Assembly: GCA_016748015.1 (NCBI GenBank)
Contig: JAAOMT010000198.1
Span: 238,894-302,893 of the forward strand
Direction of reading: 5' to 3'
Origin: Geosiphon pyriformis
Lineage: Eukaryota > Glomeromycota > Glomeromycetes > Archaeosporales > Geosiphonaceae
DNA: 64,000 nt
Made by a program: the position numbers and the translations under genes. Below the pieces are notes generated by a model, which worked only from the letters and a program-made list of their open reading frames with translations, did no database searches and was not told the origin of the DNA. Position 1 is the first letter of the stretch. Every line of letters starts with the position of its first letter. This document shows, in pieces, positions 49,381-61,027 of the stretch.

Positions 49381-51259
49381 ATGGATTTGAAAGCTGCTTT
49401 AAATGGTAGTATATTTAAAAAAAAAAGTATTTAAAAGAGCTTTTTATAGTCCTGCTAGTGGCTTTTTTTTCAAAAAAAATGAATTGTTTTTGATAATATT
49501 AAGTATTCTAGTAATAAGAAAGACATTTTTTTGGCCAAGTCTAATTCTGATAATAGTATATTTTCGAATATAAATAGTAAGTCTAATGAAGGTAAAATTA
49601 ATAATTCCATAACTGATATTGATAATAATTCTCGTCTTGATTTAGTTGTAACAATTCTTAAAGCCAAAAAAATAATGTCTGATGTAATTTATGATTTTTT
49701 TTTTGGTTTTTTTGATTTCAATATGAATAAAAATATTGGTTTATTTTTATTTTTTTCAATATTCTTTTGGACAAAAAATGAATTAATTCCAAAATAGTAA
49801 AAACTTTAGTTAAAATTGCCATTAAAAAATTCGTTGCTTTGAATATCAATCTATTAATGATAAAAAACAAATTAGCAATGACTAAAACTCAAGCAATTAG
49901 AAAAATTTTTTTATTAATCAATGGTTTTGAGAAAGTTACTACTTTCTCAAAATTTGAAAAGATTATCAAATTAATATTTACATCAGAAAAAAGCATAAAA
50001 AAGACTTTATTATTGGCTAAGAAAAAGAAATTATTATAAACAATAATATAAAAAGACAAAAAATTAGGTCAAATTGGACTGTAATAATCAAAAAAAATTC
50101 CATAAACATGTCAAAAAAAATTATTATCACCACAATATTTAAATATGACTAAATTGTATCAATTAAATTGTGATTTATTAAACTATAATAGAAAACTGTA
50201 GTAAAATTTGCCAAATTAAATTAAATTAATTAATTAGTATTTTAATAATCATTTTTAATTAGTAAAAACTCAATATGTATAGCCAAAGTTATAAAAGACC
50301 ATAATACTTGAATGTCTAAAAATTAATTCAAAGCATTTTTGTTTATTCTTCTCATAGAAACAACTGCTTATGATTTTGGTAATCTATTAAAAAAAATTGG
50401 TAAAAAAACTTGTATTATTAATTAGTTATTTAATACTAATAGTAGGATTTGCTGTGTTGTGCTGTGGTTGGTTTTAAATCTAATAAGTAACTAGAATCTG
50501 TCTTTTGTACAAAGCTTATTTTGGATAATATTAAGTTTTTTTGGACTAAATTAAATTTGATTCAGTATAAAAAATGTAGGTATTTTGAATATTTTTTTCT
50601 TAAATATAACTTATTTGGTTTCCTTGTTTCAGTTCAAAAAAAAATTATAAAAAGTTTGTTTTAGATTAAAATTATCTTCAATTTGCTCATTTTTATGCAA
50701 AAAAAATGTGACTATTTCCTGATTTGCTGCTTTTGATAACAAATTTTGGGTTTAAATAATGTTTCTAATAGTTAGTTTTTATTAATATTTGTCTAGTTTT
50801 TTCTCTAAATTTTCTCTCTTTAATACTTTACTTCTAGACAATAAGATCTCTGATTTTCAAAATATGTTTGTAATTGGTGATTGGTTGGCTTCTTTAAAAT
50901 GTTTTTTGGAGCTCTTAGCTAACCAAGTGTCCAATATTATGTATAGATTTAGTAATATGAACTTGGTGCTATTGGTTTTATTTTTTTCTACTTTTATTTT
51001 AGTTAATTCAATAATTATGAATTTGAACTTGATTTTAGATATAGTTTTAAATAACTCATAAGTATTATTCTCCCCTTTTTCTTTAGTAAATGCTAAAGCT
51101 TTAGTATTGGATCCAAGTAGTTCTAAGATTTTGACTATTAAAGTAGGCAGTCTGGAATTGAAAATAGTAGCTCTTGAGGTTTTTGTTAACTTAATTCTAA
51201 AAAAATTAGATCAGTTGTATACTGGCTCAAATTTTTTGGTGTATCTTTTATTTTAATGA
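49381..51259 (+). pseudogene. LINE E ORF1 (decayed gag-like)
   Basis: Begins MDLKAALNGSIFKKK, matching the VDLKAAPSS start region of D. Later segments are in several frames (49531-49797, 49839-50039, 50789-51061). The knuckle region now reads YKKCRYFEYFFLKYN: of the ligands in CERCGKLGHSVLEC only one Cys survives. The end reads ILTIKVGSLELKIVALEVFV (compare ILTSKVGCLESKMVALEASV of D), then TAA for the Gln codon before TGA. Confidence 0.72.
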
Positions 51260-54200
51260 ATAAGTTTATTTGAAAAATAATAACATATAATGTCAAAAAT
51301 ATAAACAATTTGGCAAAACAAAAAAACATTGTTTAATAATATATAAATTTTAAGAATATTATATTTATTATAATTAAAACTAAACTTAAGTTAAGTACCA
51401 AGTCATAAATAAATATTAAATTTAGTGGGATCCAAATTTTCACATCTGGTTTGAAAAATAACTCTTTCAGAACTGGTATGACTATTATTATGAACAATTT
51501 TTTGGCTTGTTATATTACAAATATGAAAAAAAATTCTAATCAAATAATTTTAGTTTGTTTTTTGTTCAAGAGCAAATTGTCAGTTGTGATTTTGGGTTTG
51601 TATATTAGAACATCAATTAGAACTAGATTTTTGTAAGCTTTTAATATTAACTTTTTTATTTTTAAAACAAATATTTCCAGCTTATTTATAATTTTAAGTG
51701 GTAACTTTAATAAAAATAGTTCTAAAAAATGTGTAAGTCTAAACAAGTGTCTAAATATGAGTTTGGTAAATTTTTTAGATAAACATTTTTTGGTTAAATG
51801 TTTCACTTGGCACAATTCAAAAGGAGTTGAAAAAATTATTAATTACATTTTTTTGAGTGAAAATCTGCTGTCAGCTGTTATAACTTGTAATATTAATTCT
51901 GTTTTTAATTTTTTTAATATTGATTACAAGGCAGTCTTAATTCAAATTGGTTTAAAAGACTTATTAGATGTCCATCTAAACATTGCTCACAAACAAGTCA
52001 ATAAAAATTGCTAGAAATTTAAAACAAAGATACAAATAATGCCAAATAAACAAGATTTAAGAATTGTTTTTCTGTTAAGCTTTCAATAATACAGAATGAG
52101 TTTTCAAAAGCTAAAAATCTTTAGAATTTAAATACAATATGAAGAGTTTTGAGTGAAATAATAATAAATACAGCTAATAAAGTATTTTTTAAATATTGGT
52201 ATAGTGAATTTAATTATTTAAAAACAAACAGTTTTCAAAATTTCACAGGCTAAAATTATTGGTTTTTAAGTTGTCTAAGATGTTAAGCTTAGACAATGGA
52301 CTAGAATTTGATTATTTTATTAAAATATAATTATCTGTTAATAATGTAAAATCTTTTAAGATTAGCAGCTTAATTTAAAATAGTACAAATTTTGTGAATA
52401 TAATTAAACATTTGTTAATAATTAAAAAAAATTACTATAAATCCAAGTACTATAAGTTTGAAACAGCTAAAAATATAGTTATTAGAAATATAATTGAGAA
52501 ATACATGGAAAATTTCAGTTCCAATAAGGATAATATAATTAAAAGTATCTTAAAATAACTATTTTAGAAAATGGTTTTAAATTATCTAGTAATTAAGAAA
52601 AAATTAGTTGTAAAGCCAAATGAGATAAAGATTAGAATTGATATAATCATAGAAGGTTAAACAAAAAAGCATAATATTTTTTTAGTTTTGTCTGATCTAT
52701 AAATTAGTTAATATATGCTCTTAGAACATATAAGTAAAGACATTTTTTTGACATAATAAAGACCATCAGCTTAAAAGATTTGACTTTAGTAATTGGTAGT
52801 TTGCCTAATAACAAAGCTGCTAACTTGTTTAACATAACTAATAAACTTTAAAAACATTGTAATATACAGTAGTAAATTGTTTATTGAATCTATTAAACAA
52901 TTGTCTAATTCTTGGTAACATTCCAGTTTTTTGAAAGAAAATATGAGTTTTAATAATTCCCAAACCATATAATTAGAATAATATTTTGACAAACATAAAA
53001 TCCATAGCTTTAATTGAAATAGCTAAAAAAATTCTGTTAAAAATTTTGTCAAATTGTATTTTATCTGTTTATAGCAAGTTTAATGTTTTCTATAATAACA
53101 ATTTCTCAATATTAAAGAGTACTTTAACTCAATTTCTAGTGTTTGCTGTTAGTTTTATTGTAAAAAATGCTTTAAAAAAAGACCAAAAGCTATAATTGGT
53201 TCTACAAAACATGCATAAAGCTTATAATTTAGTTAGATAGCACTATTTAAAAGCTTGATTAAAATATATTAAAATATATAATAGATTTATTTGATTTTTT
53301 TAGTAATATATACAAAAACAGAGTTAATAAAATAATAACAGATTTTGGTTTTTCAAATAGTTATAAAATACATAATAGATTAGATTAAAATAAAGTCTTT
53401 TTATTATTTTTTTGGAAAAAATTTTACAATCTTTTATTATATAAGGTCAAGAAACAAAAATACTTGTGTGGATATTAAATTAATGCCAGTTTGATGGTTA
53501 AGATAAACAGAATAGAAATTAATAAGAGAAAAACTTTTTTTTTATGACAGGTGTTTTTGTAGATAATACTATTTAAGTAAAAAATAGTCAAGCTTTAATG
53601 CAATACATTTTGGATCTGATTAATCAATGGTTTAAAATTAATAATATTTGCATTAACAATAAAAAAACAGTTGCAATTCTCATAAACCAAAAAGTTGTAG
53701 TTGTTTTGTTACATATTAGTAACTAATTTATTTTTATTGTAAAATATAGAAAATCTTACAGATATCTTAGAATTTTTTTATCAACAAATGATATGTCTAA
53801 GCCAAGTTTTGCCAAAACACATTCTAATATTAGATTTTTCTCAAACTTGGTATTCAAAAAGACTTTATTAAATAAGCAATTTTCATACTTAGTTTTAGCA
53901 GTTTTGCAATCTATAATTAGTTACTAAATACAATTCAGTTTTGTGTCCAAAAGTGTATGTCAAAAGTAAAATGTTATGATTAGAAAAAAGCTTAAATCTA
54001 AGACTAATCTGCTAAAAAACTTTTTCAATAAGACTCTGTATTATTTATTCTTGTATAAACTAAAATTTTTTAAGCAGATATAAACAAAAGGCAAAATGAC
54101 TTTATTAATCTGGTTTTTTAATACAGTGGGTATTTTTGGTTATCTATTTATATATTAGTTTTTAAATTTACAAATTGTAAGTTGAATACCAAAAAACTCA

Positions 54201-55914
54201 CTACAATTTTTTGTCAAGTTGAAAATCAATTCTGCAAATAATTTTTTAACAGGTTTAATAAAAATACTTTTGGACAACAATATGTTTTTGGCAAATAAAT
54301 TACTTTGTGTATTTTGTTTTCTTGGTCACTTTTTAATGTTTGATATTTTAGATAGTTTATATTATTTCAATATAATTCAATCTTTAAAGCAACTTGATAT
54401 TGCTTTTGGTAATTAATTTTTGAACAAATATGGTTCAGTTATGGATTGAAAAACTTTTTATTAATAAAAAAAATTAAGTTTAAAAGATTTAGTAGCAGCA
54501 TGGTTTGTGAAAACTTCAATCTACATAAATAATCTTTCTATTAATATTATGAAATACAGTTTTAACTCTCAAAAAAATTTTTGGATGTTTAAAAATATTT
54601 ACATAAATTATAAACAGGAAAGATTAATATGTATACTAATAGTTTATTAAGTAATTTAAGTACAGTAAATATAACAAATAGAACAGCAGCATATTTTTTT
54701 GAAGTTGAGATGGGTTTAAGTGTTAAAGTTTCTGGTTTGTTGTCATTAACAATAGCTAAATTACAAGTTATTGCTTTAACTTTGGAATATGTTCTCTCTT
54801 TTTGCTTAGTGGTTTTGCATATAAACAGCCAAGCCACCATAGATATATACATATTTAAGCTTGTGTTTTATGTGTCTGATTTTAGAAACAAATACTGAGT
54901 TAAAAAGTAATATGTAACCAACTTAATAAAATCTAAAAACACTTCTGTTACATAAGTAAAAGTTAAAAGCTATTTAGAGAATATTAACAATAACAAAATC
55001 AATATTTTTGTAGGTGATATAATACAACTTTGTATTTTTTTACTTACTGGCATACATAAAAGATTTATCTTAACAGATGGTTCAATTGTTTTAGGCAATA
55101 CTTACTATTTTGTTTGCAATATCTATTAAATAGTTAGTTGGGCTCAATAAGAAACAGATTCAGGTATTAGAATTTTGAAAGAGTTTTTTATTTAAAACAT
55201 TGATTGGTATTGTATTACTTCAGTTTGGCATCCTAATTTTTATATGCTTTCTGGCTTTACCAACAAACTTTCAATAGTTTTTCACACATATTTAATAAAA
55301 ACAGTACATAAGAAACTGCCAACTATAATCAAAAAAAAATTGTTTGATAAGAAGTATTTAAGTGTATTGTGTTTATTTTGTGGTAATATTGAGTTGTCTA
55401 ATTATGTTTTTACTTGTTCAAAAGATGTTTTATTATATTCTAAAATTTTGTTAAATTATGCTAAGTTGTAAAAGTCTTTGGTAGAAGCTTGTTTTTTATT
55501 AATCTTTTTAATATTATATATTCTTTTTTTAGAAGTGTTTAATATTAATATTTATGAGATTTTGTCCAAAGAGTTTGTTTTTAGAGATTAAATTAATGAA
55601 GCAGTTTTAAGGCTTAAGAATAAAAAAAAGGCTTTAATAATAATAACTAACTTTATTCAATATTTTGCTAATATATATTATAGTAGAATATGGAATTTTA
55701 GGTCAAAATATAGGGCTAATATGAAGAAAAATGGCTTAATTAAAAACATAAAAATAGTACCTAAAGTATATGGTGATCTATCTAGCTTTTTTTTAGCAGG
55801 AGTGGTTTATTTACTTGGAATTTTTGAATCTTTTGCTGTTAATTTTGGATTATACAAGACTTGTTTTTTTTTTCAAGGTTAAATAATAGTTTAGAAGTCA
55901 ATATGAATATATAA
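51256..55914 (+). pseudogene. LINE E ORF2 (decayed endonuclease-RT-RNase H)
   Basis: Opens at the ATG overlapping the ORF1-frame TGA. Codon 6 is TGA where D has Trp. The endonuclease shows IIKTKLKLSTK, ILSGNFNKNS, IINYIFLSEN and FNIDYKAVL. The RT region (52986-53600) has SIALIEIAKKILLKILSN, FLVFAVSFIVKNALKK and FVDNTI in place of FVDDTI. RNase H starts MYTNSLLSNL and HINSQATIDI (54629-54898). The finger CLFCGNIELSNYVFTC (55244-55471) keeps its Cys ligands but has lost the His (N-Y for D-H). At least two frameshifts. Confidence 0.74.
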
Positions 55915-56065
55915 TGTAATCTTGATTGGCTTAAATGACTGATTATATATAATAAGCACATGGGCCATATTTAGTTTAAATTACTTAGTCTGCTTTTATA
56001 TATTAAATAATAATTAGATTATATTTGTTAATAAAAATAATAATAATAATAATAAATATAAATTT

Positions 56066-57209
56066 TTACAAAACAACATAAAAATTCAATAATTTTTTAC
56101 AAATATTTATGCTTACTATATATATAAAAACAATTTAAAAAATTTACTTTATTTTAATAAAAATACAAAACACTAAAATATTTTTGTTGTATAATTATTT
56201 TTAAATTACAATAAATAGTTTTTTGTATATTATTTTTATAATATAAATAAAAATCATATGTAAATTAGAATATTATATTAAAAAAATACAAATTCGATCA
56301 ATATTTTTAATTATAGTTCTATTAATAATCTTAATATTAAGTATTTTTAAACACTATTATATTATTAGTTTTAACAAATTTTTTTAAACAAAAACAAAAA
56401 GCAACAAAGCTAAAAAGCTATATTTCTAACAAGTTTATTAACATATTTATTATCAAAAATGGCTGAATATTAATATTATTATAAATATTAAAATTTAAAT
56501 TATTTTATTTATAACCATTTTTTTTGGTTTAAATAAATTATTTTTAAGTTATTTACTGTATTTAAAATTATTATAAACTGTTTACCAGTTTAATTTTATA
56601 TGATTTAATCTATTATGTTTGTTTTATTATATTTAATAAAATTTTTAATTTTAATTTTAATTTTTTAAAAATTCAAATATTAACATTAATTTGTTTAATA
56701 ATATAAGTTTTTATTATTGGCTAATAAAACCAAAATTAAAAAACTGGTTTTTTTTTTGGAAGCTTAAATCAAAACTTTTAATAAAGTAATAACTAATTTG
56801 TATAAAGATTTTGCTAAAGCTAAAGAAAATTTTGGAATATACATGTTAAATAAAAATAATATAAATGCTAAAAATAAATTTTCTGTAAATAACATTTAAA
56901 TATATGATTGCCCTTAATTCTAATATTAAATCTAACCAAACTTTAAATAAGTGAATTTGTTTTAAATAGCAAGAATTTGAATTATTTATATGTAAAATGG
57001 GTGCATTGGAATTGTTCTTAAATTCTCATTTAACATAATATTAAGTTCAAGTGGCAGGTCACGCATGATCCATGTCTATAATGTAACTAGAATAGCGATA
57101 TTCATATTTTATGTAAGAAAAAAACCGTTTCCAAATGTATCAAGTATCGAATTTGCAACTTCAGACTATTTTCACCTTAGGCGTCTGATTTGTCACTAGA
57201 ACTAAAATT
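56066..57209. other. AT-rich spacer before NIC96
   Basis: A/T-dominated DNA; the last 200 bases are less AT-rich and would be the NIC96 3' UTR. Around 56,760-56,910 a + strand frame reads LYKDFAKAKENFGIYMLNKN before a stop, possibly the scrap of another protein that I cannot name. Confidence 0.45.
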
Positions 57210-60200
57210 TTATCGCATCAAAACTTCAAGACGCGCGAGGGAATTGTATGTGTCTGTGGGTAAACTGATGGAAAAAAAATACTTAGCAATTTATTCCGAG
57301 AAAATAAGTATTTACAAATATACCTCTGCTTGATTAATCCAACAAAGGTCATCAGACTCCGAGCTTTCCGTTGAATATTTTGCATTTTCTAAGAAAGAAT
57401 AAAATCGAATCACAAATAATTCACAGCGAGGAAACAATAAATTACACTCACGCTATAGTTATCATTGTCAAAAAGTAGACCCCCAGGCGAGGCTTTCATT
57501 TTTAGCTGCTTGTGGTATTCGTACATGGATTCCATAGTCAGCACCATAAGATCCGGGATATTACGTCGAAGTTCTTTACTTGCGGTGTAAAGTTCTTGAT
57601 TTCGTTTTGCCATCCCAGCCAAATCATCATCGAGTGGGAAGATATTCAGCTCTTCTATAAACTTCAAAAAATTTATGTTTTTTTATACTTGGACCAAAAA
57701 GATTTTACAGGGAGTTTTTTCAATTACAAAAATTACCTCCAAGGCCTTAACATAATCTTTTTGGTTGAAATATCTCACAAAGTCTGTCAGATCCATAAGA
57801 AGTTCACAATCTCTGACCAGAGCAGTTCCGGAATGGTAAAGGAGGTGATCCGTTTCGTATTGTTGGAACTTTCGCTTAACAAATGCAGGATCCAATTCGG
57901 AATCTGCGTCTGGCGAAGCCTGATGATGACTATGCATCCAAATATATTCACCAAGCATCTTGTTCAAAACCGATATTAGCGCGTCATAATCCTGTTCTCA
58001 GAAAAAAAAATAAACAATTAAAAAAAGGTTGATTCTATGTCCAAGGATAATATAACAGTTATTACCTTCGCTAATTCGAACAATTGCAGTGCATGCCTGT
58101 ATTTACCGTTTTCCTCAAATTGTCTACCTAATGGCGCAATTATTTTCGCTTTATATTCGGTATCACTGTCAATACGCAAGATTTTCAAATTTGCGACTAT
58201 TTCCCCTGCCTATTAATAATTATAAAAACTTGAAATACTATAAGGAATAAGAATAAGAATAATTTGTTGAAATAAGGCCTCACAATGTTTTTTCGTGGAT
58301 CACCCAATAGCTCCTCAAAACTGCATGTGTCAAAGACTAGTTGCCGAATATAGGCATGGCTCAGCTCGATTTGATGACGTCCTGCCTCTGTTTGATCATC
58401 TCCATATAAATGCATGAAAGAGAAATAATGCACCACAAGTCGTGGATTTAAAGTATAGAATCGTTGTGCGTAGTTATATATAAGGGCATTGAAATTCAGG
58501 TAGGCACTAATCCCATCACTACTTTCCACAACTATCGTCAGTGATCAGAGCGTTAGATATGATGTGAATTTTGTTTTCAATGAGTCAGACTTGACTTACG
58601 CATCGCCATAGTTTCTTGACTATCAGGAGCCCGAAGCAAACCATAGTAAGCAAGAGCAATTCCAAAATGTACTGCTTCTACCGAAAAGTCGGTTTTTACC
58701 AAATAATCAACCGCCTTTACGTGATTAACCAGATTTGAATTGGAAAATTTTTTCAAGAAAAAGATGCTTAAAACTTTAGAATGAAGAGAAACGTACCCTT
58801 TCAAACTGAGCAGAAATCAGTAACACCTTGAAATATTGCACAGGGTCTTTACCATCGGATGTATAGCTGTTAGGTCCAAATTGTACAATATACTTTTGAA
58901 AGTCGCGAGCAAATACAGTTTCGTTTATCGAATCAGATTCAGAATTATCATATTGTATAATCATTAACTGGAAAAAAAGGAGGCCAATCATGATAAGTAA
59001 AGAAACAAAATCTAAAAGAATATTATGATAATCAAAAATGCATTTGGAAAAACTACATTGAACCAAAGATAATCTTCTGTTGATGGAATGGCCGTATTAG
59101 GGAACGTGGTGAGAGATAATTGAGCCAGAATATGATACACTGTCAACTTGTAATAATCCTGGGGGTGCTTCGCTGAGAGCTTAATTCGTTGTTTGATTTC
59201 TGCTACCAATTGCTCTCGTGTGTCTCTTGACAATCTAACCGAGACAATAATAAATTAGTGATATAACTTATTTTTTCTATCAATAAAAAATAGCATAGCA
59301 AGTTTTTGACCTCCTATTTTTTTGCACATAATCGGTGAAATATGTCAGGAAGGGTTTATCATTTCTATGGAAGAGACGTTCGTTGTCACGTGCTACTTCT
59401 AATGCTTCATTCAAAAGTCCAACTCGAATAAGAGTAAATATGACACCCCATATCGGGATTTTTTCAGCATTGGTCTATTAAAAAACTTATATTAAACATA
59501 AAAGATACGGAAATATTCCGCAAGCATGTTTTTAAAATTACAGATTGGACTGAATTCAGTTCGACTTACTTCCAAGTGATCCAAAGTTTTACCGCCGTTT
59601 GGACGATGATTAGCACGCATAAAAGCCTCAGCTTTATTTCTTGGAGAAGGGACTCCACCCATGTGAGCTTCCTTCCGATGCCCTGCAATATAATCCTCCA
59701 AAAATTGTTTATATTGTTCTTCCAGATACTGTCGAGATCCGGCAAGCAATCGTTTTTCCAATTCATTATAGCCTGGCTGAATGCGGGATTGATATGGATT
59801 TGCAAATTGTCGTTCTTTTAAATGATTTCGCTGAAATTGTCCTTCAAGCACATTTTCTTCCCCCACTATTCGGGCAAGGGCACGCCAGCACTCGATTATT
59901 AATTTATTCTGTTAAATAGAAAAGGCTATTTAACGATTTATAATTAGGATACGACTGCCTATAAGCGATTTAATTTGATTAAGCCTACTCCTCTTTCTGA
60001 ACTAATTTTCCGTGCAGCATTCTCAAATGAATTGAGTACAGCAAAATCCACTCCACGAACTCTGCTTGCATTCAATTTTACCACAGCTTCAGAATAATGG
60101 CCCATCCGCGAATTTAATGTTCCAATAGCTTCAGATCTAGGGATCATCAGGGCCTTGCCATTGGGCCACGAAGTGGGTGCAGCTCTCTAAGGTGGAGTGT

Positions 60201-61027
60201 ATATGTAAGTTTTTCGTGATCAATATCAGTCAAGAATGACATAAAATAACTAACCAGACTTGGACCCCCAGTTTTTGGGGTTTCACCACGATATGGAGTA
60301 AAACTCGAGTCTTGATCGTTTATGCTCCCATGAGTAAATGGTTGATGCTGTCCGAGTTCCTCGAAGACCTTGATTTTGCTCCTTTCCCAATCGAGGTTTA
60401 GAGACCGTTCAAATTCGTCATGATAATCTTGAATTGTCTATCCATGGGGTCGAATTGGTTATTGTGAGGATAACAGGAAAGCAAAAAACGCTCTATGTAG
60501 TGCATCCCAAGAATTAGCTCAATTGACCTGATTGTGGCCGTCTTGTATTATGCTAGTGACAGTGCTTCGGTATTTGTACTCAACATAGTTCTGAGAAAAT
60601 GTGATTGAGTCAATTATGAAAATGAAAATTATCTTTCAAATCTATCACCTACCGTGGTATCTGCCTCAGATATGAGTTCACGAGGTTCAAAGGTACCCAA
60701 GACATTAATGCTACGTACTGTTTGGGATAGTTTGTCACCATCGATCCCTATGTTTGCCAAGAAAAACGGACTTAATCATGAATAATTTTCAGTTAGTTTT
60801 GGAGCAAAAGTGAATTCCAAGCGGAAACATTTGCAGCATTCAATTACACACGCTTTTTTTTCTGGACTCTCTCCAGGTTTATTGATTTTAGAAGCGAATT
60901 TACGTGATTGAGTTTCTATTTCCTCTAAATTTCTCTCTATCGGAGGTAGATCTTTCTTTGCAGAAACGCTATTTGCTATATTTTGTGATTTTTCTAATAA
61001 ATGTCTCAGAATTGCGTGTTTTGACAT
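57210..61027 (-). CDS. NIC96: Nucleoporin NIC96/NUP93 (sixteen exons)
   Basis: Linker nucleoporin of the inner ring of the nuclear pore. Exons (minus): 61027-60852, 60770-60653, 60590-60528, 60437-60255, 60186-59989, 59908-59570, 59474-59311, 59234-59057, 58967-58797, 58714-58600, 58531-58284, 58209-58066, 57991-57737, 57661-57452, 57388-57324, 57264-57210. All phases agree, giving 893 aa. The N-terminal helix (HLLEKSQNIANS, LPPIERNLEEIETQSRKF) is the binding region for channel nucleoporins. Family landmarks then follow: LDGD/KLSQ with INVLGTFEPRE, WRALARIV, STEDYLWFN, YFKVLLISAQFERAVDYL, NFNALIYNYAQRF and LIYNY, with the C-terminus ARSLMTFVGLIKQSLPTDTYNSLARLEVLM. Human NUP93 is 819 aa, so the length fits. 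All 15 introns are GT-AG; the exon 1 donor (GTGTGT) is the weakest. Confidence 0.95.

Larger units (their letters stand above)
49320..56065 (+). mobile_element. Full-length, strongly AT-decayed LINE element E
   Basis: The only full-length LINE on the + strand. Its order (5' UTR, ORF1 from the ATG at 49381, ORF2 from 51256, 3' end near 55,990) and 6.7 kb length match B, C and D. It is much more AT-rich: many G and C positions of D are A or T here (for example WKIATCNVRRMNN becomes *KIITYNVKNINN). The tail is an AAT-repeat (about 56,030-56,055). Confidence 0.83.

Noticed and set aside
57512-57979. 155-codon + strand ORF
   Set aside because: Antisense to conserved NIC96 exons 13 and 14, whose protein matches the family; a shadow ORF.
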